DNA of 64,000 nt from Bidens hawaiensis (GCA_021521415.1 JAIQDT010001094.1:62001-126000), one strand, 5' to 3'; positions 1 to 11,073 are shown, numbered from the stretch's first letter. Made by a program: numbers and translations. The notes: generated by a model not told the origin, from the sequence alone.

Positions 1-216
1 AGAAGAAGCGTTAAAGAAACGGATAACCAGTTGCCAACCGCGTTTGTCAGGTTTTATCGTTTCAGTTTAAAATTTCAGTTTCTGATTTACAGTTCGTATT
101 TCCGCTGCGGTTTAAATAGGTTGATTTTTAACAGAGTTCAGTAGAACAGTCATTAAGTTCAGGCTCGTGCGATTGCTGTGTTTGTCTCTGTTTTATCCAG
201 TTTTTCGTTTTAGTCA

Positions 217-1791
217 TTGTCATGGCAGAAGACGGAAAAGTTTTCGATACAGAAGTTTGACGGACAGAAGTTCGGTTGGTGGAAGATGCAGATTGAGGCA
301 CTACTTTGTCAGAAAGACTTGGATGTAGTGTTTGAGGATGAAAAACCAGAAAAGTTGTCAGAAGCAGATTGGAAGAAGTTAGACAAGAAAGCTAGGGCTT
401 GTATTACATTGTCGTTGTCGGAAGATGTGGCGTTTAACGTCATGAAAGAAACCACAGCCCGTGGTATGATGGACGCACTATTCAACATGTATGAGAAGCC
501 TTCGACAGCAAATAAGGTCTATCTTATCAGAGAGCTAGTGACAACTCGAATGAAAGAGGGTGGGTCAGTTACAACTCATATCAATAATCTTAATTCGATC
601 TTGTCCCGCTTAGTGTCAGTTGACATTAAGTTTGATGATGAAGTTCAAGGCCTCTTGTTATTATCCTCTTTGCCCGACAGTTGGTCGCAAACAGTGACTG
701 CAGTTTGTAGTTCGTCTACAAATATTACTTTCGATGGGATTCGAGATCTGATTCTGGGAGAAGATTCAAGACGCAGAAGTTCAGGTGAATCATCAGGCAA
801 TATGCTAGTCACAGAAGGTAGAGGTAGGGGAAAACAGCGAGGCAGTGGGAGCAGGAAGAGGAGTCAGTCTAAGACTCGTAAGGATATTGAATGTTGGGGT
901 TGTAAAGAGAAAGGACACTTCAGGAATCAGTGTCCGAATGGTAAGAAAGAGGTGAACGTTACAGAAAACGACACAGATGACGGGGTCAGTAGTGATGAGG
1001 CTTTGGTTTGTAGTGTTGAGAGTAGCGTTGATGCTTGGGTGATGGATTCTGGTGCATCGTTTCATGCCACTCACTGTAGTGAAACGATGAAAAATCTTAA
1101 AATTGGGGATTTTGGAAAGGTTCGACTAGCGAATGATGATATTTTAGAGGTTACGGGTATGGGAGACGTTGATTTGATAACTTCAGCCGGTACTTCTTGG
1201 ACTTTGAAAGACGTGAGGGTTATTTCAAGTTTGAAGAAACGTTTGATTTCAGTTGGGCAGTTGGATGACCAGGGGCACGATGTTAAGTTCGGGAATGGGC
1301 AGTGGAAAGTAGTCAAAGGGAATCTCGTGGTTGCTCGTGGCAAGAAAATGGGTTCGTTGTATATGGTCGATATGTCACCGAAAGGAGTGGATCCAGTTTT
1401 GATGAAAGACAAAATCCGGTTCACAGAATCTCGTGGGCAGAAGAAGGTTCGTTTTGCAAGTAACAAACCCAGAGCCAAAGTGAAGATTCAGGATGAACGA
1501 GCTAGGAAGGTTAAATCAGTTGGGGGACATCGTGACAGTGGGAGCACAGGTCGTGTTTCAGTTACAGTTCCAGGTCGACAGTGGATTAAGAAAACCAGCA
1601 TTCCAGCTGTAAAAGTCTCTCCAATGAATTACTTGCTGAATATGGAGAGTGTTTGTTCTCAGGTTATCTCAGGATCCGGTAGTTCGTTACAGTGGGAGCC
1701 GGTAGGGACAGAGAACGGGTCAGGGGCAGTTTCAGCCATGACTGACGTGTTGGAGCTCCGGGGAGCTTCAACGGGCCTTCAGGTTAATTGA
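217..1791 (+). CDS. copia Gag-protease polyprotein, pol deleted
   Basis: Structural Gag plus aspartic protease of a Ty1/copia element, ~524 codons open. The N-terminal half carries the copia Gag signature (FDGQKFGWWKMQIEALL near residue 15). A CCHC zinc knuckle, C-x2-C-x4-H-x4-C (CWGCKEKGHFRNQC), lies near residue 226, and the protease active site DSGAS near residue 277. The frame then passes GAG-pre-integrase sequence (VVARGKKMGSLYMV) into ~130 basic, Ser/Gly-rich residues I do not recognise. Integrase and RT are absent. The open frame has no ATG start: it can be read from TTG at 217, while the likely ancestral ATG at 222 lies in another frame and stops after 12 codons, so an indel near 236-245 probably broke the start. 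Confidence 0.8.
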   Translation: MSWQKTEKFSIQKFDGQKFGWWKMQIEALLCQKDLDVVFEDEKPEKLSEADWKKLDKKARACITLSLSEDVAFNVMKETTARGMMDALFNMYEKPSTANKVYLIRELVTTRMKEGGSVTTHINNLNSILSRLVSVDIKFDDEVQGLLLLSSLPDSWSQTVTAVCSSSTNITFDGIRDLILGEDSRRRSSGESSGNMLVTEGRGRGKQRGSGSRKRSQSKTRKDIECWGCKEKGHFRNQCPNGKKEVNVTENDTDDGVSSDEALVCSVESSVDAWVMDSGASFHATHCSETMKNLKIGDFGKVRLANDDILEVTGMGDVDLITSAGTSWTLKDVRVISSLKKRLISVGQLDDQGHDVKFGNGQWKVVKGNLVVARGKKMGSLYMVDMSPKGVDPVLMKDKIRFTESRGQKKVRFASNKPRAKVKIQDERARKVKSVGGHRDSGSTGRVSVTVPGRQWIKKTSIPAVKVSPMNYLLNMESVCSQVISGSGSSLQWEPVGTENGSGAVSAMTDVLELRGASTGLQVN

Positions 1792-1889
1792 TGAGAAGGC
1801 GGTGGCAACTAGAAGAAGTTTAATGTTCAGATTACAGAAGTACAATCAGGAGTGCAGACGAGAGTACTCAAGGCCTCCGAGTGGGAGAT

Positions 1890-2188
1890 TGTTGGGTTCG
1901 TAGGCCTTGTTGGCCCGGTTTATTATATGAAGTAAAAAGAGGAGACGGGTGTGGGCGGTCGGGCCCAAGCCCGGCCCGGTTTAGATTTCTTGCATAATAA
2001 TTTACTAACCCTAGTTCTGTCTCTATATAAACAACATTATGTACTTGTAATATTTGGTCACTCAATAAAGATATACCTAGTTGCCACCCGTGGACGTAGG
2101 TCAGTTTAGACCGAACCACGTTAAATCCTCGTGTTCGTTTATTGCTTTCGTGTCGTGTTCAGTTTCGTGTGTGTGTTTAATCCTAACA
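1890..2188 (+). repeat. copia 3' LTR
   Basis: 299-bp LTR starting TGTTGGG and ending CCTAACA, imperfect inverted ends of the TG...CA type. It follows a purine-rich tract directly. It contains a TATA-like CTATATAAA at 2022-2030 and a CAATAAAG polyadenylation-type signal near 2063-2070, in the usual order for a plant LTR. The matching 5' LTR is outside the window, so identity between LTRs and the target duplication cannot be checked. Confidence 0.75.
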
Positions 2189-2684
2189 CCAACACCCATC
2201 TTATCAAGTTTCTCTCTCTGCCACACGTCACAATATTATTGGCTGGAGCCCCCACTCGCGCCCCCTCTCGCGCCCCCCACACCCCTCAGCCTAAAATGAT
2301 GGTTAGTTAAGTCAAGTAGGATGGTTTAAAAAGTCAAATCACTTAAGTTTCAAGATCAAACTTTATATTACATGATGGAAGTGACAGTTTTCTAATTGTC
2401 ACTCCTTGGTTTTTTTATTCAATAAATCAGATTAAAATTGTAATCATATAGTTTAAGTAGCACATATAACATACTAGTCATTTTTTTAATCAAATTTGGA
2501 CTCCTAAAATTATTATTATTTTTTAATCAAATTTTGAGTATTGGGTCAACCTTTCCTGGATCTATACCAAAAGATTAACCGTTTTCACTAACCCGACTCA
2601 TCTCTAATCTAATCCATTTTTTCAAGAACTCACATATTTATATCATATATAAAGGCTTGAGTTTGTTCTCCATATATTCTGCAG
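2189..2684 (+). other. intron or 5' flank of the SirB1-TPR gene
   Basis: AT-rich stretch between the copia LTR and the first recognisable exon. It ends in a good acceptor (TTCTGCAG). I find no ATG-led frame that could be the first coding exon, so it is read as intron sequence downstream of an insertion. Confidence 0.5.
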
Positions 2685-5001
2685 GCTCTGTTGCATATTT
2701 CTACCGAACATGAAGCATTTATTGCTTTTAACCGCGAGATGGATGCCAATTCATTCCAAAACGAACGTGAAGGTAGCAAAGTGTTGTATGATGGTCAAGA
2801 TTTAAGTCAAACAGATTATATGATTTTGGCGGGAAAGAAAATGGAAGATTGGTTGTTAGAATTGGATGTCATTGCAAAAGAAGTCGAGGTTGATCTAATT
2901 TCAAGAGACATAGGTTGCCATTTGACTGAAGTTTTGGAGGCAGTCAACAGTGTTCTATTCGAGTCAATAGGTTTCAAAAGGTCAACTGTAGTGGATTCCA
3001 GTTGTTCCTATTTGCACTCTGTGTTAAATTCCAAATGTGGCAGTGGTAAATATCTTTTTTCCTTGTTCTGGCATTCTTTAAAAAAGTTTCAAACTTTTAT
3101 AAATCTATGTTCAAAAGTTTCGATTTTAATACGACTCTAGGAATTTTACTTGCTTGCAACATTTTTACATGTTATTAAAATGATGTTTTTGCAGCAATTT
3201 TGCTTAGCATAATTTACATTGAGGTTTGTCGAAGACTAAATTTGACTATCGTTGGATCTCGCGTGGGGGAAGACTTTTTGATCTGGCCGGAAACAGAAAA
3301 TCCTGAGGTAAGATGATTTGAGAGTGTTTGGATAAACAGATTTTAGTTATAATAAAATTACCTCTTCACCCTTTTCTCAATATAATTTAGGAGACTTTTA
3401 TTCTCATTTTACAACTGATTATCTAGTTCTGATTATTTACCACACATTATTTAGTATCACATAATCACTTTTATAACATATAATTAAATATCATCTTCAA
3501 CAGGAGCTTTTTAAGGTAAGATCAGGACACAGCTTATTTGGGATAGTCAATGGACGGTGTGTTGAGGATCCAAAGTCAAAGGCATCAGATTTAAACAGCA
3601 ATTCACTTATGGGACTGGACATTGCTACAAACCGGGATATTATCGGGATTTATCTTGCTAATTTGATTGTAAGAAAAATTTTACATTTTCTTAGTAGCTA
3701 AAGGTTCCATCTTTTTAACTTTCTTGGTCTTCTATAGAGGCTTTATTGGAAACGGGCTTCGAGAATGACTCGTGGCTTAATGTTGACTTCTCCTCTTAGA
3801 CCCGTTGATGATGATAAGGCCTATGGCTCAAGTATACCGTTGTTGCGTCCTCGAGATCTAAGGTACACATGTCAAATTACTAAATTGCCCTTTCTTGACA
3901 TGACCAGTTTTCTAATTGTTTAGGCACTTGTTTCTGTTTTCCCTACAGGTTTCAAGCGTGACATGAGAATTGAGAGGGGAATATATTAAATTCTGACCAA
4001 TGCCCAATAATCCCTGATCTCTGATATTAAATATGAAAAGATAAAAATAACCTTTTAACACACAAACCTTTCCAAAAGTGGAAAGTGTCCAAACCGAACC
4101 GAATGTAACCATAAATAAATCTAAATTAACCCATGATTGGACGGAAGTCATTTTTATAACTGCCGTGTTACTGATATGATATTTATAAGTCACATGAGTA
4201 AAATCTTAATTTGTTACATAGAAGGAATTATATCCAGTTTAGATTTGTTGGATACTTGCCTATCATAAATAGGGTCTATTATATATGGGATTAGCCCACT
4301 TGCTAGTGGCTCTTGCCTCTTAGATGGGAAGTCCCGGGTTCAAACCCGGGCATGAGGTGTATTAGTTTGTTGTGGTGTAGAAGTAGTAATAGAAATATGA
4401 TAGATTTGCCGTTAACGTTAAAAAAATAGGGCATGAGGTGTATTAATTTGGAGTAGGAATATGATAGATTAGCCGTTCAAAAAATAAATAAATTTAAGAC
4501 CATGAAATTACTTATCATTGTTTGAAACTTATTGACCAGAAGTCAAAAGTTGACCTTTTTTATACTGTACATCAAATGCATAACAAGAACTTGAGTTCTA
4601 TACTGGTCAATTCTTGTTTTTGGCATGTCATTTTATTTTCTTATGCACTAGGCTGGCGATCATGGCATCCGAGAAACTATTGATATTACAGCCTCATAAC
4701 TGGGCTTTAAGGAGAGATCATGGCATGATGTTGTATTTCAGCAGGTATATATATTTTCAAATACATAATAGGAACCTGATTATTGGTCAAGTTTTTATTT
4801 TTATTTTTTAATTTATCTTTTTTTTTTGGTGTAAATGGCAGGGAATATGGAGAGGCAGTTCAAGAACTAAGCATATGCATGGCTTTTGCACCTGAAGAAG
4901 AGGCTGAAATCTTGGAACCATTTGTGGAGAAACTGCACTTGCTGAGAATTGAATCATCATGGAAATCATTGGGGCATAAAGGTCATTTGACGGTTACTTG
5001 A
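2685..5001 (+). CDS. SirB1/transglutaminase-like plus TPR protein, 5' exons missing
   Basis: Six exons: 2685-3045, 3195-3307, 3504-3668, 3738-3862, 4652-4744 and 4842-5001; all junctions are GT-AG and phases agree, giving 338 codons. The first five pieces encode the SirB1 N-terminal/transglutaminase-like fold (Transglut_core2), with conserved stretches LHSVL, AILLSIIYIEVCRRL, VGEDFLIWPET and GHSLFGIVNGRCVEDP. The last two encode a TPR-like helical pair (LQPHNWALRRDHGMM, EYGEAVQELSICMAF). Plant members of this family are usually predicted chloroplast proteins of unknown biochemical role. The frame is open at 2685 with no start, so the N-terminus, including any transit peptide, is missing. Its exons either lie beyond the copia element before base 1 or are lost. 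The rest shows no lesion. Confidence 0.85.
4283..4493 (+). mobile_element. tRNA-derived SINE with duplicated tail
   Basis: Inside the 789-bp intron 3863-4651. An A-box-like sequence (TAGCCCACTTGCTAGTGG, from 4292) and a perfect B box (GGTTCAAACCC, 4337-4347) lie ~45 bp apart, the layout of a Pol III promoter in a tRNA-related SINE head. A tRNA-unrelated body ends in GCCGTTAACGTTAAAAAAA near 4427. A second partial copy of the 3' part (4431-4493) begins GCATGAGGTGTATTA again and ends AGCCGTTCAAAAAATAAAT. Target duplications could not be fixed by eye. Confidence 0.75.
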
Positions 5002-6165
5002 AAACATGTTTGATTGTCTCTTCCTATTTTAACTTGTGTTGTTTTACAAGTTGATATTGTAGCTCGGAGGTTGTTTAACCTTGTACTATTTGGGGTTATT
5101 ACCTGGCTTGAACCATGATTATTGCCCCTGAATAGTATACCAGCGATATGCACGTTATCGGATAATACAAGTGAGATGTGACTATATGAGTATGATAATG
5201 GCGACGAAAGTAAATAAATGAGAGTGAAAACACAATTTACGTTTTTCCATTAACGTCATGGATGAATTCTATTACAGATTTACAACATGTATATACACAT
5301 AACACATACGTCTTTTTTTTTAGTTGCATGTAAAATTGCATCTACAATGACGTTAGGTCGCCTTTATGACCACTTGATGTTTTTGTCAATGTCGATGCTA
5401 CTTGTTTCGAGGGTGTTACACCTCCACCTATTTTAAATTTTGGTCCACGCTCCATCGCCTCCAATGTTGTCGCCATCTACAAATCGTCATCACAACAACC
5501 TACTAGGCTCCTTCGTGCCCGCCATACTCAGTGTTATTGTGATAGTGGAGGTGTTGATGGTAGGAAGGACTGATAGGTGGTGGCTGTGTGAGGTGGTAGG
5601 GGTTGAAGTGACGATCGATAGGAAGGGGGGGGGGGGAGCAAGGGGTGGTGTGACGGTAGCGGGTGACAACAACTAAGGATGGAGGATGTGGAGGTCCTAA
5701 CGACGATGGTTGCATTGTTGGGGCATAGTGATGGCGACGTGGGAGCTGAAGGTTCCAATTCCTTTCCCTTGGTTGAATTTCATACGAATTCCTTTCGTTT
5801 TATTAACCAAACTAGCTATCGTTGGAATTAAGATTTCATTCCACATGAAATGAATGTCAATTATCTTATTTGGATAGTTTGGAAAGATGACTCTAGCATT
5901 TTGTATTCTCATAAGTTTGAATTATCAATCGTAATAGTCAATCGTCTCAATTTCTTCCATGGTGCATGCTTGATTTTTCATTGAAAGTCAAGTGACTATA
6001 ACTGTTTGAATGCCAACTCATCCGCCACTAAAAGTTATACCGTACTTCTTACGCGAGTAACAGTTTGATACATGAGATTTTATTAAAAAAATTAATACTT
6101 GTAGAAATATATATTGTAGAAAGTAAAAGTAAAGTCCCACATTTAGACCTCGAAATGAACTGAAT
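5002..6165. other. intergenic, no gene recognised
   Basis: Between the SirB1-TPR gene and RUS1. The short frames around 5440-5912 overlap on both strands in GTGG/CCAC-rich sequence and look like composition shadows. A run of 12 G lies at 5625-5636. No repeat boundary could be fixed. Confidence 0.6.
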
Positions 6166-6400
6166 GATCAGCGTTCGGGAAATTCGTTTATGTTTGTTCA
6201 TTTAATAAACGAACGAACATAAACACGCAACTTGTGCTCATTTCTATCACATTCATTTATTTCGTTTATTTTCGTGAAATGTCCATTAGATTTTAATGAA
6301 CAAACACAGACATATTCATTTTCTAAACGAACCCACATAAACACAAGCAATTGTCCGGTCAAGCGTTCGTGTTCATCTCCGTTCGGTTTTTAGTTTTTAG
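6166..6400. repeat. GTTCG-word dispersed repeat, copy 1
   Basis: Dense iteration, on both strands, of a short word (GTTCGTTTATGTTCG and its complement AACGAACATAAAC), including a self-complementary stretch near 6185-6222. The same family recurs at about 17273-17965 and 48370-49090. It ends ~120 bp before the RUS1 start codon, so it must overlap that gene's promoter or leader. Confidence 0.7.
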
Positions 6401-6521
6401 ACGCTGCCTAAAGCCTACTAGCATCCAAGCCAAAACATACTTGTTTAAGTACCCATCTCAGGAGTGTCATTTTGACCCACCACTCTCGCCGCCACCTTCA
6501 CCGTCACCGTCACCGTCACCG

Positions 6522-9500
6522 ATGCTCCTCCTCTCACTCCGTCCCACCACTACCACCAGACTCTCACCCTACCATCATCACCTATGGAAACCCTTACCTT
6601 CCACTTCCCATTTCCACACCTCACATAAACCCCAACTCAAATTACTCCCTCTCGTAGTCAAAACTTCCGTCGATAACACCGGCGGTGGCAACGGTGACGG
6701 CGGTGGTGGTTCAAACAATTGGTGGGACCGATGGTTTGACAACAACGACGACAGTAACAATGACAATAATAATAATAATTCAAACCCTAAACGTGTTTTA
6801 TATTTTTTAATTCTGGCATTAATCATCCAATTCGCTTCACAAGCTCACGCAATATATACCGAAACCGAAACTGATACTGATTCCAATGAGGAAGTGGTTG
6901 TGTGGGAAGTGAAAGGGGGTAAACGAACGAAACTGATAGCTGATGAGTTGGCAGATATGTTTGTGGTTCCACATGTAAATTGGGCTTGGTGGCTGTTGTC
7001 GTCGAAGAAGACTTCGACTTCGACGGTGTCGTTTGGGAATGTGGTTCCGAGTATGTGGGTGCAATGTAGGGAGTTGTTTATGCGGTTGATGCTACCGGAA
7101 GGGTATCCGGAGAGTGTTACGAGTGATTATATGGAGTATTCTCTTTGGAGAGGGGTTCAGGGTATTGCTGCTCAAGTTAGCAGTGTTCTTGCCACTCAAG
7201 TAAGTGTTTTTTTTTAAATATTTATGTAAATCTTGTTATTTTGGCCTTAAAAGTTTGAGAATCAGGTAGGAGTAGTGTTTGAATAGGGAAGAGCGAAACA
7301 AACACCGCTTACACTATCCAGACACCATTGATATGTCATACTGGTCATACGGACCAACCTTATGTCATGGAGAAAGTGGTAATGAAGGTCATATGGGTCG
7401 TATTAGGGGAAAATCATATGACCCGCATGATGTTTTTGACTGACAAAACCGATGTGAACACTTACAGGGAGAAATTGGCCATATGGGTCATATGAGGTGC
7501 AAATCATATGGCCCATATGATGTTTTTTGACTAACAAAGATATGACCATTTCTTGCCCTATCATATGACCCGTTTGATGTGATAGACACGGTAGTATATA
7601 GTATGTACTATCGGGGTGGTGTTTTTGTATAGCAAGCCCCTTTGAATGTTAAGGGATCATATTTTATAGGATTCTAGTGGCACACTTACATCACGACCCT
7701 ATCAGTTGTAGTTTATCGGGTTTGAATTCATGAAAGAATTTAAGATCAAATGGTTTAAGCATTGTAGTTCACATAGTTTCATTTGTAGGATTATGGTGCT
7801 ATGCGTGTCTGATTTTGTTAGCACGTTCTGTTAGAGTGACTTTGTATCTGGTGTATATTATTGTCAAATTTCTAAATGCAAATGTTTTACTCTTAAGTGA
7901 TTGCTCACAATATAACTGGAATTTGTAGTTATTTGTTGGTTTGACTAGTTTGTGCTTTGTTCGTAGTCTTTGCTATATGCGGTAGGGTTGGGAAAAGGGG
8001 CAATTCCAACTGCTGCAGCTGTAAATTGGGTACTCAAAGATGGAATTGGATATTTAAGCAAAATCTTTTTGTCGAAATTTGGTCGGCATTTTGATGTGAA
8101 TCCAAAAGGATGGCGATTATTTGCTGACTTTTTGGAAAACGCTGCTTTTGGTATGGAAATCTTGACTCCTGCTTTTCCCCATCTTTTCGTCCCGATTGGT
8201 GCTGCTGCTGGTGCAGGCCGATCTGCAGCCTCACTTATCCAGGTACTTTATTAATGCATATAAAGTTTCAGTTGAAAAGAGGTCGATTTCATAACAAAAA
8301 CTTATATAACCATGCTGATAAATCATCAATTTACAGGCTGCAACCAGAAGCTGTTTTTTTGCTGGTTTTGCTGCTCAAAGGAACTTTGCTGAGGTAATTA
8401 CTACTGCTTACAGTTGTTTCTAGATATTATTAACGAATAAAAATGTAAAAAAGGAAAATAATTTAATTGTATTTTCATATGGGTATGGTCGTTTTGTGTG
8501 ATTCTTGATAAAAAGATTTAAAATGGCAGGTAATAGCAAAAGGTGAAGCTCAGGGAATGGTGAGCAAGTCAATTGGAATAATGGTTGGGATCGCGTTAGC
8601 TAATTACATACAAGCTTCTACACCTTTGGCTCTTGCTTCATTTGGTGTAATCACTTGGATCCACATGTTCTGCAATGTCAAATCTTATCAGTCCATTCAA
8701 TTAAGGACTTTGAATCCTTATCGCGCAAGTAATTATATTTTATATATTTGTTGTTTCAAGAAAAGCATACCTTTTTGTTATTCTGTTAACCGAACTTGTG
8801 TTTCATGGTGCGTAAACAGGTTTGGTTTTTGGCGAATATCTGTTAAGTGGTCTTGTTCCTTCGGTTAAAGAGGTCAATGATGAAGAACCATTTTTCCCTG
8901 CTCTACCACTTCTCAGTCTTAAACCAGCAAGCAAAGTAAGTAATTTTTATGTATAGGATACATAGCTTCAAAAATTAAAACATAAAATTGTGCTATTTTA
9001 TAGGATGCATAGCTTTAGAAAGTGAAGCTTGCTTCCAAGACACTGTCAATTAAGGGGTGTAAATGAGCCGAGCAAAGCCTGAGCTCGGCTCGTTTAATTT
9101 ACGAGTGCTCGAGCTTAGTTTGTTTTGAGCTCTATTCTAGTACGAGCTCGGCTTGCGTAGTTTTTCAAGCTCGAGCTCAGCTTATTTTTTATTTATTAAT
9201 ACTTTTATTTGTTTGTTTCATTTATATATGCATAATTATAATCTTTATATATATCATAACATGTATTATTAAGTTATTTTTATCACATGTGTATATATAA
9301 TAATCATTATTATGTAAATATATGCCTTTTTAATTATATAAAAGTTATATTCATACTAGGCTCGTTAAGTCTCAAGTTTCGAGGCTACTCAAGCTCGATA
9401 AGTAAAGCTCGGGCTTGGGCTCGTTTCAGACAATGTAGATTGTTTTTTATGATTAATAAAAAGCTAAAGAAAATGGACAATTGAGTGCTTGCGGGTTAAC

Positions 9501-10082
9501 CAACCCAATTCGGCCCGTTTCAGACAACTTAGATTGTTTTTTATTTTGTTTTATCTCCAGGTAGAGAATAAATTACTCTCACCTGAAGCTAAAGAAGCTG
9601 CTGCTAACATCGGTCAACGTCTTGAACTTGGGTCAAAGCTCTCAGAAATTGTCAAAACTAGAACAGATGCACATGCATTACTTGAATTGTACAAAAATGA
9701 AGGCTACATCTTAACAGAGCAAAATGGCAAATTTTGTGTAAGTAAATTCAAATTTCACTCTCATTTTATTTACTTTTTGTTTCACTTTTAACAATAAATT
9801 TATAAAAACTAAACACAGGTGATATTGAAAAATACATGTTCACCACAAGACATGCTCAAATCGATGTTCCATGTGAGTTACCTGTATTGGTTGGAGAAAA
9901 ACGTCGGGTTAAAGTCTGTAAGCATATGTGACGATTGTGGGCTCGGTGGAATGTTGCAAATATCTTTAGAATATGTAGAAAGAGAATTTAATCATGCTAA
10001 ACATGATGGTGAACTTGCAGGTTGGGTTGCTGATAGTCTTGTAGCTAGGCCATTATCTCATAGAATTCGACCCGATTGTTGA
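6522..10082 (+). CDS. RUS1: Root UVB sensitive 1 (DUF647)
   Basis: Seven exons: 6522-7199, 7967-8242, 8337-8393, 8530-8728, 8820-8935, 9561-9737 and 9819-10082; every junction is GT-AG and phases match, giving 588 codons with no lesion. ATG 6522 is the first in-frame ATG. Residues 1-50 look like a plastid transit peptide. An Asn/Gly/Asp-rich linker follows, then a hydrophobic segment at about 92-106 ending AHA at 108-110, which could be a membrane anchor or lumenal processing site (inference). DUF647 starts near [13 protein letters not shown] (191) and includes [30 protein letters not shown] and [20 protein letters not shown]. Arabidopsis RUS1 is plastid-linked and acts in UV-B sensing and early seedling development, working with RUS2. 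The long C-terminal region ([10 protein letters not shown]) fits RUS1 rather than shorter paralogues. Confidence 0.92.
7270..7625. repeat. CATATG-word repeat in RUS1 intron 1
   Basis: Within intron 7200-7966, the words GGTCATATGGG and TCATATGACCC occur at least six times in both orientations, with GATGTTTTTTGACT shared between units. It looks like a decayed non-autonomous transposon with iterated subterminal words. Its ends are not clear. Confidence 0.45.
9053..9437 (+). mobile_element. GAGCTCG-word hAT-like element in RUS1 intron 5
   Basis: Begins AAGGGGTGTAAATGAGCCGAGC and then iterates GAGCTCGGCTCG-type words on both strands, with an AT-rich core and a second word cluster at 9355-9424. 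The left end matches the TAGGGGTGTAAACGAGCC ends seen in plant hAT-type elements; the right terminal repeat is eroded. A 27-bp direct repeat (near 9424 and 9518) follows, just before exon 6. Confidence 0.55.
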
Positions 10083-10199
10083 TCAAATGTCTAAAATGCC
10101 TTAATAGAAAAGATAGTTTTTGGTTTACAGGAATAGTGGAAATAGGAATTGTTTTGTTAGTGTTATTTTGGCAACTTGTGAAATATGCACCATTCGCTT

Positions 10200-10822
10200 G
10201 AGGGTGTGTTTGGATTTGCGTTTTGAAACTGATTATGTTATTACTGTGATATCCAATCCCAACAAAACCGGTCGTAAATTTTTAGTTCACATGTTCATGT
10301 TCTTTAGACAATGACAGAACCATGACTTTTTTTTAGGGGTCGTCAGAAGTCCCTTTTCTCTATGGCTACAACTAGAGGGTTTTAATCATATGTTTTCTAA
10401 GAAAAATCGTATATTTATATACAAAAATCTAATAAATTCTCATGATCGAAAAGCAAGCGGCCGCTCTTGACTCATCATATTCATCTGATTTCATATTCTT
10501 TAATCTCATCACATAGAATTTAGTGAAAAAGTTTTAATAATCTTAAATCATACTCTTTAGTATCATTAAAAAACAAGTATTTTCTCAATGTTTTTGAGAA
10601 ATGTTACATTAAAACACATTTTGAAACATTAAAGTCACAAACTTGTTTAAAATACATGTACTGCAAAATTACCTCGGACCATCGACTATACCATTAAGAG
10701 CGTCCATCTTGTTTCATTGGTGGATTGAGTTGTTGAACCTAAACACAAGTCATTTTTCTATTCTTGTTTTAAAAACATCAACCTAACAACACATTTAAAA
10801 TCATGTAACCCAAACACGGCCC
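10200..10822. mobile_element. possible Tourist-like MITE
   Basis: The left edge (GAGGGTGTGTTTGGATTTG) and right edge (CCCAAACACGGCCC near 10810-10822) are complementary in the GTGTTTGG core typical of PIF/Harbinger-type MITEs. The interior is AT-rich with no coding sequence. Target duplication not resolved. Flanks 10083-10199 and 10823-11073 hold no recognised gene. Confidence 0.35.
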
Positions 10823-11073
10823 GATAAATCCATTTCTCTAAACTCGTTGACGAGTCAATGGGTAGTTAGTAGTTACTAGTTCTAGTAAGCAAGTTACAAA
10901 TATGTTAAATGTGAAACATTGCGTGCCATCCTTTTAATTAAACATGTCAACAGAAAAACATGCTGTTTTATTAAAACGAGTCACATATGATTATTTTGGT
11001 GTCGTGTTTCCGGTCATTTGATTATTAACTATAACACAATCTCTTGTTCCGTCACGAACCAGTGAACAGAACA

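Larger units (their letters stand above)
1..2188 (+). mobile_element. Ty1/copia LTR element, 3' part, gag-protease only
   Basis: The window opens inside the internal region of a copia-type retroelement; its 5' LTR and primer site lie before base 1. Positions 1-216 are untranslated leader, 217-1791 the reading frame, 1792-1889 a short tail ending in a purine stretch (CGAGTGGGAGAT), and 1890-2188 the 3' LTR. There is no room for integrase, reverse transcriptase or RNase H, so this copy could only move with enzymes supplied by a relative. Seen directly: open gag-protease frame and LTR signals. Inferred: non-autonomous status. Confidence 0.85.

Noticed and set aside
2189..2684. Candidate first exon of the SirB1-TPR gene
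   Set aside because: ATGs here are followed by early stops (for example ATGATGGTTAGTTAA), and no donor in phase with the acceptor at 2684 was found.
3912..4193. 93-codon minus-strand frame in the SirB1-TPR intron
   Set aside because: No recognisable motif, AT-rich, lies wholly in an intron between well-supported exons; most likely a chance frame or transposon remnant.
4292..4347. Functional nuclear tRNA gene
   Set aside because: A and B boxes are present, but the sequence does not close into an acceptor stem; body and poly-A tail identify a SINE.
5440..5912. Overlapping frames on both strands
   Set aside because: They arise from GTGG/CCAC-rich composition; no domains, no splice logic.
6472..7064. 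Frames antisense or out of frame to RUS1 exon 1
   Set aside because: Shadows of the low-complexity transit and linker region.
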